From positions 1 to 37,116 of the forward strand of contig NZ_JAUSUX010000026.1 of assembly GCF_030813795.1 (NCBI RefSeq): a stretch of 37,116 bases of DNA, given 5' to 3'. This document shows, one piece after another, positions 24,145 through 32,454 of the stretch. The notes under the pieces were generated by a model. That model saw only the letters and a program-made list of their open reading frames with translations, was not told where the DNA came from and did no database searches. The number at the start of each line of letters is the position of its first letter. The stretch's first letter is position 1. This stretch comes from Desulfofundulus luciae (GTDB lineage Bacteria > Bacillota > Desulfotomaculia > Desulfotomaculales > Desulfovirgulaceae). Position numbers and translations under genes: made by a program.

Positions 24145-25167
24145 CTAAAACTGGGCCAGGAAACGCAGATCGTTGTCAAAGAAAAGGCGCAGGTCATCTA
24201 TGCCGTATTTGAGCATGGCGATGCGCTCCACACCCATGCCGAAGGCAAAGCCGGTAACCTCCGCTGAGTTATAGCCGGACATTTCCAGAACCCGGGGGTG
24301 AACCATGCCGCAGCCCAGGATTTCCAACCAGCCGGTGTGGGAGCATACCCGGCACCCGCGCCCCCCGCACATGACACAGGATATATCCACCTCGGCGCTT
24401 GGTTCGGTAAAGGGGAAGTAGCTGGGCCGGAAACGGGTACGGGTGCCGGCACCAAACATTTCCCGGGCAAAAACCTCCAACACTCCTTTTAAGTCACCAA
24501 AGGTTATCCGCCGGTCCACGGCCAGCCCTTCCACCTGGTGGAACATGGGCGAGTGGGTGGCATCGTCATCCCGCCGGTAAACTTTCCCCGGGGCAATGAT
24601 TTTTACCGGCACCGCCGGCGCAGTGCGCTCCATGGTGCGTACCTGCACCGGAGAGGTATGGGTGCGCAGGAGCACCTCCGGACCAATGAAAAAGGAGTCC
24701 TGCATGTCCCGGGCCGGGTGGTCCTTGGGCAGATTCAGGGCCTCAAAGTTGTAATAGTCCAGTTCCACCTCGGGTCCCTCGGCAATGGAAAACCCCAGCC
24801 CCAGGAAGATTTCCTCGATTTCCTCCTGCACGGTAGTAAGGGGGTGCTTTTTACCCAGTAAAAAGGGTGTCCCCGGAAGGGTCACATCAATGCTCTCAGC
24901 CGCCAGGCGCGCCCGCTTAACCCGGGCTTTAATTTCCGCCGTACGCTCTGCCAGTTCATTTTCCAGGACTTCCCGGATGCTGTTGGCCAGCTGGCCGATC
25001 CTTGGCCTTTCTCCGGCCGGCAAAGCGCTCATCCCCCGCAGCACCCTGGTAAGTTCACCTTTTTTGCCCAGGTACCGGATGCGGATTTCCTCCAGGGTTT
25101 CCAGGCTATCCGCCCGGGCCAGAGCCTCTTTTGCCTCGGCCGCCATTTTATGTAACTGTTCTTCCAA
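24145..25167 (-). CDS. pheS: Phenylalanine--tRNA ligase alpha subunit
   Basis: A 340-residue class II catalytic subunit. An N-terminal coiled coil (about 1-85) contacts tRNA. The catalytic domain has motif 2 and the [17 protein letters not shown] segment. It is followed by a Cys pattern ([12 protein letters not shown]), a small metal-binding-like loop seen in many PheS proteins, and a C-terminal motif 3 ([17 protein letters not shown]). The TTG start has AGGAGG seven bases upstream. It is preceded by a T-box-like leader and terminator (25210-25262). Confidence 0.97.
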   Translation of the reverse strand: MEEQLHKMAAEAKEALARADSLETLEEIRIRYLGKKGELTRVLRGMSALPAGERPRIGQLANSIREVLENELAERTAEIKARVKRARLAAESIDVTLPGTPFLLGKKHPLTTVQEEIEEIFLGLGFSIAEGPEVELDYYNFEALNLPKDHPARDMQDSFFIGPEVLLRTHTSPVQVRTMERTAPAVPVKIIAPGKVYRRDDDATHSPMFHQVEGLAVDRRITFGDLKGVLEVFAREMFGAGTRTRFRPSYFPFTEPSAEVDISCVMCGGRGCRVCSHTGWLEILGCGMVHPRVLEMSGYNSAEVTGFAFGMGVERIAMLKYGIDDLRLFFDNDLRFLAQF

Positions 25168-25204
25168 GACTTTTCCTCCTTTTTACCCTCTCTTCTCTTC
25201 AAAA

Positions 25205-25370
25205 AACATAAAAACCGCCCCTTTTTCGGGACGGAAATTGTTCCTTGTCGCGGTACAACCCTTATTGTTTATGCCCAGACGAAACCTTCAATCCGCACAA
25301 TGGAGAATTAAACTGCCAAGCGTCCCACAATGTAGATTACTGTCAAAGGGGTGACCGTTCATTATTATTA
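25205..25370 (-). promoter_or_regulatory. Phe T-box-like leader with terminator, upstream of pheS
   Basis: On the minus strand the T-box sequence AGGGTTGTACCGCG (25249-25262; consensus AGGGTGGNACCGCG) is followed by a terminator CCGTCCC-GAAAAA-GGGGCGG (25215-25234) and TTTTT. Uncharged tRNA-Phe would favour the antiterminator. An AGTA element and a possible TTC specifier in GGTTTCGTC lie upstream, but the stem I region is only about 90 bases and I cannot fold it into the usual long form. Confidence 0.65.
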
Positions 25371-25386
25371 TTTTCAAACCAGGCCC

Positions 25387-25479
25387 TTAATGCACGGCCA
25401 GCCTCCGGTACAGGATGTAGGCTCGGATAGAACCAGTCGCCTCGAACAGCCTCCAAAAAAATTCGGCGGTTAAAAACAT
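25387..25479 (-). CDS. yqzL: YqzL-like small protein
   Basis: A 30-codon gene, too short for usual ORF calling. Its product (MFLTAEFFWRLFEATGSIRA, then YILYRRLAVH) matches the YqzL family pattern F-W-x-x-F-x-x-T-G-S/N-I-x-x-Y-L-x-Y/F in both spacing and length. YqzL has no known function. In Bacillus it sits in the era-recO-glyQ region. The site AGAGGAAAGG lies about ten bases upstream of ATG. A consensus promoter starts about 35 bases before it, and the T-box-like element of pheS follows, so yqzL would be the first gene of the pheST transcript. Confidence 0.65.
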   Translation of the reverse strand: MFLTAEFFWRLFEATGSIRAYILYRRLAVH

Positions 25480-25522
25480 TTAACCACGACCTTTCCTCTT
25501 TTTTGGGGACCCTTCGCAGTTG

Positions 25523-25551
25523 ATTATATCACAAGCCCTTTCTTAAAACAA
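25523..25551 (-). promoter_or_regulatory. Sigma-A promoter of yqzL-pheS-pheT
   Basis: TTGTTT (25546-25551), 17 bases, TATAAT (25523-25528) on the minus strand, just after the methyltransferase stop at 25600. No terminator is visible between the methyltransferase gene and this promoter, so some read-through is possible. Confidence 0.8.
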
Positions 25552-25599
25552 GGAAGTTTCCAGAAAAATTCGGGAACAGGCTGGTACCGTAGGCGCGCT

Positions 25600-26412
25600 T
25601 TAAGGCCCGGTCTGGTCTTGACCGCAGCTCATCCGCTGGCGCACCGCTTCATAAAGCATGATGGAAGCGGCTGCAGCCACATTCAGGGACTCGGCCCGGC
25701 CGGGCATGGGAATGGTGGCCAGGAAATCAGCACGCTCAAGCAACCACGGGGAAAGTCCCCTGGCCTCATTGCCTACCGCCAGGACCACGGGACCGGTCAT
25801 GTCCACAACGGGCAGGGGAATACCGCCGGCGGGAACACCGGCCACCAGCATAAAGCCGGCCGCCCTTAAACGGGTCAGCACATCCTCCCCTTCCCGTACG
25901 GCCGCTACGGGCAGGTGAAAAAGGGAACCCATGGTAGCCCGGATGGTTTTGGGATTGTACAAATCCACCGTCCCGGGAAACAGGATCACTCCACCCGCAC
26001 CCGCGGCGTCGGCACTGCGGATAATGGTGCCCAGGTTACCCGGATCCTGCACGCTGTCTACCAGCAATAAAAGGGATGGCCCTGCCGCCAGGGTTTCCTC
26101 CAGGGTGTAGCCGGGTTTTTCCACCACGGCCAGCACCCCCTGGGGAGTAGCCGTATCGGCCAATTCCGCCAGCAGCTTTTCCTCCACCGGCAAGAGTTGT
26201 ACCCCCCGCTCCCGGGCTGCTTCAAGAAGAACAGCGGCCCGTTCGCTCCCGGACGGGCTATAAACAAGCATTTTTACCGGCCACCCGGACGCAAGTGCCT
26301 CCTCTACCAGGCGCACACCTTCCAGAAGAAAGTGCCCCTCCTTATCCCGCTGGCTCCGGCGGGCCAACCGGCGAAGATACCTGACCTGCGGGTTGGCTTT
26401 GCTGCGGGTCAT
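25600..26412 (-). CDS. TrmH/SpoU-family RNA 2'-O-methyltransferase
   Basis: A 270-residue SPOUT-class methyltransferase. The N-terminal part (about 1-100) is an L30e-like RNA-binding domain (FLLEGVRLVEEAL). The C-terminal knotted SAM domain holds the three SpoU motifs: LLVDSVQDPGNLGTIIRSAD, LAVGNEARGLSP and AESLNVAAAASIMLYE. It is like Bacillus YsgA and RlmB, which usually lie next to pheS, so it probably methylates 23S rRNA; the precise base is unknown. It begins four bases after the ktrA-like stop and is likely co-transcribed with the potassium uptake genes. Confidence 0.88.
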   Translation of the reverse strand: MTRSKANPQVRYLRRLARRSQRDKEGHFLLEGVRLVEEALASGWPVKMLVYSPSGSERAAVLLEAARERGVQLLPVEEKLLAELADTATPQGVLAVVEKPGYTLEETLAAGPSLLLLVDSVQDPGNLGTIIRSADAAGAGGVILFPGTVDLYNPKTIRATMGSLFHLPVAAVREGEDVLTRLRAAGFMLVAGVPAGGIPLPVVDMTGPVVLAVGNEARGLSPWLLERADFLATIPMPGRAESLNVAAAASIMLYEAVRQRMSCGQDQTGP

Positions 26413-26416
26413 GGAA

Positions 26417-27061
26417 CTAGCCCCCGAGGGTTCTCAGCTTCTCGTTGCGCCCCAGGGCCACCAGGATATCTCCTTCATTAATGACCTGCCTGGCACCGGG
26501 GGAAATGATAATCTCCTCACCGCGACGGATGGCCAGGACGGTAACACCGTACTCCCGGCGCATGGCCGATTCCTGCAGGGTTTTGCCCACAAACTCGGGG
26601 GGAGCCATAAGCTCAACAATACTGTAATCAGGAGAGAGATTGATCTGGTCCAGGATATTTTTGGAGACCAGGGCATGGGCCACCCGCACCCCCATATCCC
26701 GCTCGGGGAAGACCACCATATCGGCCCCCACCTTTTGTAACACTTTGCCGTGAAGTTCGGTGACCGCCTTGGCCACTACCCGGGGAACACCCATTTCCTT
26801 GAGCATAACGGTGACCAGAATGCTGGACTGTACTTCCTGGCCAATGGCCACAATGACCACATCAAAATTTCTCAGGCCCAGGGATTTCAGCGCCTGCTCA
26901 TCCATGGCATCCACACAGACGGCGTAGGTAACCTCGTCGGTAATGGCATTTACCCGCTCTTCGTTGGTGTCCACCGCCAGGACGTCATAACCCATGCGGG
27001 CAAGGGTCCTGGCCACGCTGGAACCAAACCGCCCCAACCCGATGACGGCAAATTGTTTCAT
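26417..27061 (-). CDS. Potassium uptake regulatory subunit, TrkA/KtrA family
   Basis: 214 residues: an RCK_N Rossmann domain with GLGRFGSSVA near the start and an acidic residue at the end of strand 2 (AVDTNEERV), then an RCK_C domain (about 135-214; LMAPPEFVGKTLQES, INEGDILVALG). Such proteins form octameric rings on the cytoplasmic face of the KtrB/TrkH channel and gate it by nucleotide binding. The gene lies nine bases downstream of the channel gene. KtrA/KtrC type is favoured over TrkA by its single RCK unit. Confidence 0.93.
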   Translation of the reverse strand: MKQFAVIGLGRFGSSVARTLARMGYDVLAVDTNEERVNAITDEVTYAVCVDAMDEQALKSLGLRNFDVVIVAIGQEVQSSILVTVMLKEMGVPRVVAKAVTELHGKVLQKVGADMVVFPERDMGVRVAHALVSKNILDQINLSPDYSIVELMAPPEFVGKTLQESAMRREYGVTVLAIRRGEEIIISPGARQVINEGDILVALGRNEKLRTLGG

Positions 27062-27070
27062 GATCCACCC

Positions 27071-28435
27071 CTACCCCACCATAATTTTTTCTTCGGGATA
27101 CCGCACAGCAGTTTTGCGCCGGCGCTGGGCAAAGGCATAGGCCAGGGTCAGGGGGCCAAGGCGGCCGGCAAACATGGTCAGGATAATGGCCACCCGGCCC
27201 AGGGGAGTCAGGTGCGGAGTCAAGCCCATGCTCAGGCCGACGGTACCAAATGCGGAAACGGTTTCAAACAAAGCGGCCAGGAAATCACCGCCTTCGGTAA
27301 CACTTAAAAGCAGGGTTACCGTGCTTACCAGCAGAATGGCCCACAGGGTAACCGAAAGGGCCTTATAAACCTGCCACGGCGGGATGCGCCGGCGGAAAAC
27401 CTCCACATCCTCCTTTCCCTTGCTTAAAGACCAGAGGGTAATTCCCAGAAGGGCAAAGGTGGTGGTTTTGATCCCACCACCGGTGGAACCGGGAGAGGCC
27501 CCTATAAACATCAGGATAATTATGAGAAACTGGGTAGCTGGATTCAAATGTCCAATGTCCACAGTGTTGAAGCCGGCCGTACGGGGGGTAACGGCCTGAA
27601 AATAAGAGGCCAGGATCTTCCCGGATAAAGGCAAATCGCGCAGGATATGTCCCCACTCCAGCAGGCCAAAGAGGAGGGCACCACAGAAAATGAGCCATCC
27701 GGTTACCCGCAGGACCAGTTTGGTGTGCACGGACAGGCGGCGGGTGCGCGGGTAGTTGTAGAGTTCCATAACCGTGGAAAAACCCAGCCCACCCAAAATA
27801 ATGAGAGTGGTCACGGATAGGGTAACTACCGGATCGCTTACATACCCGGTAAGGCTCCTGAAATCCCCCAGCAGATCAAAACCGGCGTTGTTAAAGGCCG
27901 AAACGGCATGAAAAATACCCAACCACAGGCAGCGGGGGAAACCGTAATCAAAGTAAAACCGCAGGGATAAAACTACGGCGAAAAATCCTTCGGTGAACAC
28001 GGTAAAAAGTAATACGGCCCGCACCAGCCGGACCACTCCCGCCACCCGCAACTGGTTTAAGGACTCCTGAATGATCAGGCGCTCTTTGAGACCGATGCGC
28101 CTGCCCATGAGGATAAAAAATAAGGTGGCCATGCTCATGAAACCCAGCCCGCCAATTTGAATCAGGGCCAGGATGACCGCCTGGCCAAAGGTAGACCAGT
28201 AAGTACCGGTATCCACCACCACCAGGCCGGTAACACACACCGCGGAAGTGGCGGTAAACAGGGCGGTGAGAAAATCCGTGTACGTACCGGAGCGGCTGGA
28301 AACAGGCAGCATGAGCAACAGGGTACCCGCCAGAATTACCCCGGCAAATCCCAGTACCAGTACCTGAGGAGGGCTCAATTGCAACGGAAAGCCCTTTTTC
28401 GTATCCATACGGACCGTTTTGCGCCTGAAGTCCAA
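27071..28435 (-). CDS. Potassium uptake channel subunit, TrkH/KtrB family
   Basis: A 454-residue membrane protein with about ten hydrophobic segments and four pore loops, each with the family Gly: TSAVCVTGLVV, AVSAFNNAGFD, TPRTAGFNTVD and TVSAFGTVGLS. It takes up K+ together with the TrkA-type ring protein encoded next. The start is TTG with AGAAGG nine bases upstream; a downstream ATG (MDTKKG) would shorten it by nine residues. A promoter TGGACT-17-TATAAT lies about 30 bases upstream. Confidence 0.93.
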   Translation of the reverse strand: MDFRRKTVRMDTKKGFPLQLSPPQVLVLGFAGVILAGTLLLMLPVSSRSGTYTDFLTALFTATSAVCVTGLVVVDTGTYWSTFGQAVILALIQIGGLGFMSMATLFFILMGRRIGLKERLIIQESLNQLRVAGVVRLVRAVLLFTVFTEGFFAVVLSLRFYFDYGFPRCLWLGIFHAVSAFNNAGFDLLGDFRSLTGYVSDPVVTLSVTTLIILGGLGFSTVMELYNYPRTRRLSVHTKLVLRVTGWLIFCGALLFGLLEWGHILRDLPLSGKILASYFQAVTPRTAGFNTVDIGHLNPATQFLIIILMFIGASPGSTGGGIKTTTFALLGITLWSLSKGKEDVEVFRRRIPPWQVYKALSVTLWAILLVSTVTLLLSVTEGGDFLAALFETVSAFGTVGLSMGLTPHLTPLGRVAIILTMFAGRLGPLTLAYAFAQRRRKTAVRYPEEKIMVG

Positions 28436-28473
28436 CGAAATCTACCTTCTTAAAGTAACTTTTTACAAAGGAT

Positions 28474-28502
28474 ATTATAGAAAAGTACTGGTAAAAAGTC
28501 CA
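28474..28502 (-). promoter_or_regulatory. Promoter of the potassium uptake operon
   Basis: TGGACT, a 17-base spacer and TATAAT on the minus strand, between the rplT terminator and the TTG start of the channel gene. The -35 matches four of six consensus bases. Confidence 0.6.
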
Positions 28503-28504
28503 CA

Positions 28505-28546
28505 AAAAACTAAGAGCATGGTTATCACCATGCTTAGTTTTTGCGT
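28505..28546 (-). terminator. Terminator of infC-rpmI-rplT
   Basis: An inverted repeat around AAACTAAG..GCATGGT / ACCATGC.TTAGTTT with T runs on both sides. It lies about 35 bases past the rplT stop and is symmetrical enough to work in either direction. Confidence 0.85.
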
Positions 28547-28578
28547 TGGAAATTTAAAAATACTGCTGGATTATTAAG

Positions 28579-28938
28579 TTAAGAGCCCACCTTGGATTTG
28601 GCCACTTCCACCAGTTGCCCGAAGGCCCGGGCATCGTTAACGGCCAGGTCGGCCAGCATTTTGCGGTTAATTTCCACCCCGGCCTTGCGCAGGCCGTTCA
28701 TCAAGCGGCTGTAAGTGATGCCATTCATCCGGGCGGCAGCATTGATGCGGGCAATCCATAGCCTGCGGAAATCCCGCTTTCTGGCCCGCCGGTCGCGGTA
28801 GGCATAGGCCAGGGATTTCATAACCTGCTGCCGGGCTATCCGGTAAAGCTTGCTTTTAGCCCCCCGGTATCCCCGGGCCAGTTTGAGAATCTTTTTGTGT
28901 CGCTTGCGGGATACCACACTGCTTTTGGCGCGTGGCAT
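28579..28938 (-). CDS. rplT: 50S ribosomal protein L20
   Basis: A 119-residue primary 23S rRNA-binding protein needed early in large-subunit assembly; in Firmicutes and E. coli it also represses its own operon. The sequence is typical: [45 protein letters not shown] and [12 protein letters not shown]. The ATG at 28938 is chosen because AGGAGG lies eight bases upstream and MPRAK is the usual N-terminus; an upstream ATG overlaps the ribosome binding site. Confidence 0.98.
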   Translation of the reverse strand: MPRAKSSVVSRKRHKKILKLARGYRGAKSKLYRIARQQVMKSLAYAYRDRRARKRDFRRLWIARINAAARMNGITYSRLMNGLRKAGVEINRKMLADLAVNDARAFGQLVEVAKSKVGS

Positions 28939-28968
28939 GGTCATCTCCTCCTCGAAAATTGTTGGGCA

Positions 28969-29163
28969 CTAGTAGGGGAGCAGCCTCTTGAGCCTCTTCC
29001 TATCAGAGGCACTGACCAGACCGGCCTGGGCCAGCCTGCGCTTGCGCCGGGCACTCTTTTTACCCAGCAGGTGACTGTGAAAAGCATGCATGCGCTTGAC
29101 TTTGCCGGTACCGGTTTTCTTGAACCGCTTGGCTGCACCACGATGCGTCTTGAGCTTGGGCAA
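28969..29163 (-). CDS. rpmI: 50S ribosomal protein L35
   Basis: A small basic large-subunit protein of 64 residues ([20 protein letters not shown]). The start is the second of two nearby TTG codons. AAGGAG lies nine bases before it but directly abuts the first TTG, and starting there gives the classic M-P-K-x-K-T-H-R beginning. It lies between infC and rplT as in nearly all bacteria. Confidence 0.95.
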   Translation of the reverse strand: MPKLKTHRGAAKRFKKTGTGKVKRMHAFHSHLLGKKSARRKRRLAQAGLVSASDRKRLKRLLPY

Positions 29164-29179
29164 GGAAGGCAACTCCTTT

Positions 29180-29752
29180 CTATCCTTGTTGAATTTCTGG
29201 TTGAGCTTCCGGTTTGTTTTCCTGCTTGCTTTCCGGCTTGATGTCCGGCCGCGGAGACAGGATCATCACCATATTTTTTCCTTCCAATTTGGGTTGTCTT
29301 TCAATAATGGATAAGTCCTTAACCTGTTCGGCCAGGCGCAGTAAAAGCTGGTGCCCGAGCTGGGTATGCATAATTTCCCGGCCGCGGAACATAATGGTGG
29401 CTTTGACCTTGTCGCCGTCTCTTAAAAACCGGGCCGCATTCCTGGCCTTGACCTGAAAGTCATGCTCCTCAATACTTGGGCGCAGCTTGACTTCCTTGAT
29501 GTTCACGATACGCTGCTTCTTCTTGGCCTCTTTTTCCCGTTTGCTCTGCTCATACTTATACTTGCCGTAATCCATCAGCCGGCAAACCGGGGGTTTGGCC
29601 TGGGGGGCAATTTCCACCAGATCAAGCTGTCTTTCCTCCGCCAGCCGCAGGGCTTCCCGTACGGGCATGATACCGAGCTGGTTACCCGAGGGGTCAACGA
29701 CCCTTACTTCCCTGGCCCGAATTTCCTCATTCACCCGGAAGTTTTTGGTAAT
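29180..29752 (-). CDS. infC: Translation initiation factor IF-3, ATT start
   Basis: IF-3 binds the 30S subunit and checks the start codon-anticodon pair. The 190-residue reading begins at ATT (29750-29752): it gives [20 protein letters not shown], matching the usual IF-3 N-terminus, and AGGAGG sits nine bases upstream. The first conventional start is a GTG at 29734, which lacks a ribosome binding site and would drop the conserved K-x-F-R-V. The N-domain (to about 75), lysine-rich linker helix ([11 protein letters not shown]) and C-domain follow. The C-terminus after about 175 is a Glu/Pro/Lys/Gln tail. AUU starts in infC serve autoregulation in E. coli. Confidence 0.93.
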   Translation of the reverse strand: MTKNFRVNEEIRAREVRVVDPSGNQLGIMPVREALRLAEERQLDLVEIAPQAKPPVCRLMDYGKYKYEQSKREKEAKKKQRIVNIKEVKLRPSIEEHDFQVKARNAARFLRDGDKVKATIMFRGREIMHTQLGHQLLLRLAEQVKDLSIIERQPKLEGKNMVMILSPRPDIKPESKQENKPEAQPEIQQG

Positions 29753-29779
29753 ATTTATGCACCTCCTGGAATTTTAAAA

Positions 29780-29811
29780 AATAAAAACGGGCATACCCCA
29801 CCCGCTTAAAG
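29780..29811 (-). terminator. Attenuator of the infC operon (L20-type leader)
   Basis: On the minus strand AAGCGGGT, a loop and GCCCGTTT, followed by TTTATTTTTT, lies between the promoter and infC. The roughly 150-base structured leader in this position corresponds to the Firmicute L20 leader, where L20 binding promotes premature termination. The L20 binding fold itself was not verified. Confidence 0.7.
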
Positions 29812-29912
29812 CCAAAACGAACTATGGCAGCACAAACCCCGAGACAACCTCTATCCGGGCGTCATGGGGTGAGAAGCGGATGGCTTCTACTTCAAGTAGT
29901 TTTATCTTACCA

Positions 29913-29941
29913 ATTATAGCATGGCTGCAAGCCCCGGTCAA
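29913..29941 (-). promoter_or_regulatory. Sigma-A promoter of infC-rpmI-rplT
   Basis: TTGACC (29936-29941), 17 bases, TATAAT (29913-29918) on the minus strand, placed between the thrS stop (29976) and the infC leader. Confidence 0.85.
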
Positions 29942-29975
29942 GTGGCCTGAAAACAACCCACCCCTTCATACTTTA

Positions 29976-31886
29976 TTAATTAATAGCTTTAGTGCGGATT
30001 TCCTCCAGAATGCGGGCGACAAATTCCTCCAGGGGTTGGGCCCCCTCGTCCCCCCGGGCGCGGTGGCGCACCGCCACGGTGCCTTCCCGGGCCTCCTTGT
30101 CACCCACCACCAGCATGTAGGGTATTTTTTGTGCCTGGGCCTCACGGATTTTGTAATTTACCTTTTCATTGCGGGCGTCCAGCTCTACCCTGATGTTTTC
30201 CTTTTCCAGCCGCTCCACCACCTGACGGGCATAGCCGGCATGCCGGTCGGCAATGGGCAGAACCCTGACCTGGACCGGGGCCAGCCAGGTGGGAAAGGCG
30301 CCGGCAAAATGTTCGGTCAGGATGCCGATAAAACGTTCAATGCTGCCGAACACCACCCGGTGGATCATCACGGGACGGTGCTTCTGGCCGTCCTCGCCCA
30401 CATAGGTGAGGTCAAACTTCTCGGGCATGAGGAAATCCAGTTGAATGGTGCCGCACTGCCAGGTGCGCCCCAGGCAGTCCTCCAGGTGGAAATCAATCTT
30501 CGGCCCGTAAAAGGCCCCGTCCCCTTCATTTACTTTATACTTCATCCCCCTGGCCTTCAAGGCCTCCTCCAGGGCGCTGGTGGCTATCTCCCAGATCTCG
30601 TCGGAGCCCATGGATTTTTCGGGGCGGGTGGAGAGTTCCACATTATATTTAAAACCAAAGATGCTGTAGAAATAATCCACCAGGTCAATGACCCCGATGA
30701 TCTCTTCCCGGATTTGGGAGGGGAGCATGAAGATGTGAGCATCGTCCTGGGTAAAGCAGCGCACCCGCATGAGCCCGTGGAGCACCCCGGAAAGCTCGTG
30801 GCGGTGCACCAGACCCAGTTCCGCCAGGCGAATGGGCAGTTCCCGGTAGCTGTGCAGGCGGCTCTTGTACACCAGGATGCCCCCCGGGCAGTTCATGGGC
30901 TTGATGGCGTATTCCACGTCATCGATGCGGGTGAAGTACATGTTTTCCCGGTAGTGCTCCCAGTGCCCCGACCTTTCCCACAGGGACCGGTTCAAGATAA
31001 CCGGCGTGCGGATTTCCTGGTAACCCCGCTTGTAATGCTCTTCCCGCCAGAATTGCTCCAATTGATTGCGCAGGACCATGCCCCTGGGATGGAAAAAGGG
31101 AAAGCCCGGCCCTTCCTCCTGGATGCTGAACAGGTCCAGCTCCGCGCCCAGCTTGCGGTGATCCCGGCGTTTGGCCTCTTCAATACGGAAGAGATATTCT
31201 TCAAGCTGGGATTTCTTAGGAAAAGCGGTGCCGTAAATGCGCTGGAGCATCTTATTTCTCTCGTCGCCCCGCCAGTAAGCCCCGGCCACGGAAGTAAGCT
31301 TGAAGGCTTTCAACCTGCCGGTTGACGGAATGTGGGGACCGGCGCAGAGGTCCACGAATTCACCCTGCTGGTAACAGGAAATTACCGCATCTCCCGGCAG
31401 CTCATTGATAAGCTCCACCTTATAAATTTCCCCGGCGGTAGAAAACCGCTGCAGCGCTTCTTCCCGGGACACTTCAAAACGGGTAAAGGGCAAATCTTCT
31501 TTAATGATAGCCTGCATTTCTTTTTCAATTTTCTCCAGGTCCGCAGGTGTGAAGGGCTTTTCCGCATCAAAATCGTAGTAAAATCCATCGGCAATAGCGG
31601 GACCGATGGCCAGCTTGACCTCCGGGAAGAGACGCTTCACGGCCTGGGCCATGACATGGGCGGCGCTGTGGCGGAAAGCATCCCGCCCCGGCTCATCTTC
31701 AAAGGTGTAGAACTCAACGGCGGCATCCCTGTGTAGAGGGTAGCTCAAGTCCACCAGCCGCCCGTCCACTGCCGCCACCAGGGCTTCCTTGCCCAGGCGG
31801 GGGCTGATGTCCTGCGCTATGCGGCTCAAAGGAGTACCGGGTTCGTATTCCCGCACGGAACCATCCTTTAATGTTACTTTGATCAT
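29976..31886 (-). CDS. thrS: Threonine--tRNA ligase
   Basis: A 636-residue class II synthetase. Order: TGS domain (about 1-60), editing domain with HSAAH at 73-77 and the GFYYDFD region, catalytic core (MNCPGG, RHELSGVLHGLMRVR, QDDAH), and anticodon-binding domain from about 540 (LAPVQVRVLPI, REAQAQKIPYMLVVGDKE). The ATG at 31886 (MIKVTLKDG) has GGGG upstream and gives the standard start. The frame stays open 25 codons further, but that part encodes the leader terminator. It is controlled by the T-box described at 31917-32165. Confidence 0.97.
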   Translation of the reverse strand: MIKVTLKDGSVREYEPGTPLSRIAQDISPRLGKEALVAAVDGRLVDLSYPLHRDAAVEFYTFEDEPGRDAFRHSAAHVMAQAVKRLFPEVKLAIGPAIADGFYYDFDAEKPFTPADLEKIEKEMQAIIKEDLPFTRFEVSREEALQRFSTAGEIYKVELINELPGDAVISCYQQGEFVDLCAGPHIPSTGRLKAFKLTSVAGAYWRGDERNKMLQRIYGTAFPKKSQLEEYLFRIEEAKRRDHRKLGAELDLFSIQEEGPGFPFFHPRGMVLRNQLEQFWREEHYKRGYQEIRTPVILNRSLWERSGHWEHYRENMYFTRIDDVEYAIKPMNCPGGILVYKSRLHSYRELPIRLAELGLVHRHELSGVLHGLMRVRCFTQDDAHIFMLPSQIREEIIGVIDLVDYFYSIFGFKYNVELSTRPEKSMGSDEIWEIATSALEEALKARGMKYKVNEGDGAFYGPKIDFHLEDCLGRTWQCGTIQLDFLMPEKFDLTYVGEDGQKHRPVMIHRVVFGSIERFIGILTEHFAGAFPTWLAPVQVRVLPIADRHAGYARQVVERLEKENIRVELDARNEKVNYKIREAQAQKIPYMLVVGDKEAREGTVAVRHRARGDEGAQPLEEFVARILEEIRTKAIN

Positions 31887-31916
31887 AGAAGAACCCCTTT
31901 CTTTTAATACCGAAAT

Positions 31917-32165
31917 AAAAAAACGTCCCTGTTTCAGGGACGAAATAATCCGCGGTTCCACCCTGCTTGGCGACCAAAAGGTAAAAAAAGCCCGCCCGCC
32001 TCAAAGGTGGTAACGGTCCTCACCGGCCCCGCTTACTCACCACGTGTCACAGCGTTCGGCAGGGCAGTTCCGGGGTGGTTTTCAGCCCGTCCCATCCGGG
32101 GATGCTTCCAGCCGCGGCATCCCCTCTCTGGGGATGGGCGTTTCAGGGCCTACTCTTCCCCTTCA
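31917..32165 (-). promoter_or_regulatory. Threonine T-box riboswitch
   Basis: On the minus strand: an AGTA element (32151-32154) in stem I, a distal loop with CAGAGAGGGGA and GGCTGGAAG, and a specifier region TGAAAACCACC with ACC (Thr) within 32074-32079. Then come the T-box AGGGTGGAACCGCG (31951-31964) and the terminator CGTCCCT-GAAAC-AGGGACG (31924-31942) with a T run. Uncharged tRNA-Thr should allow read-through into thrS. Confidence 0.92.
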
Positions 32166-32379
32166 TCACCATTTCACTATTTGTAACGTTCACTTCGTTT
32201 TAAGTCACAATTATACTGTCGATCAGGAAATATTTGCCGTGCCGCCTTTGCAGCACCGGTATCCCGGTCCGGAACGAACTGCGGTAGCCGGCGCGAAGCA
32301 CTGGAATAAACGAGCCAGCGCTGCATCCAACCGCGTTCCCTGAATATCAATATTTACGTTGATCACTTTGTCCTTCGTT

Positions 32380-32408
32380 ATTATATTGAGGTTTGAAGAC
32401 TATGTCAA
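32380..32408 (-). promoter_or_regulatory. Consensus sigma-A promoter of thrS
   Basis: TTGACA (32403-32408), 17 bases, TATAAT (32380-32385), a perfect match. It lies about 215 bases before the AGTA element of the T-box. The intervening stretch (32166-32375) has no gene I can support. A second TATAAT at 32210-32215, closer to the T-box, has no good -35. Confidence 0.85.
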
Positions 32409-32454
32409 CCACAGCAGCCCGGGGGCACCCATCAACAACAGAATGCAATAATAA

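Noticed and set aside
29880-31325. 481-codon plus-strand frame opposite thrS
   Set aside because: It is antisense to a conserved synthetase and crosses the infC promoter; no recognisable domain.
31887-31961. Upstream extension of thrS by 25 codons
   Set aside because: This part encodes the T-box terminator and would have to be translated through it; the ATG at 31886 fits the family.
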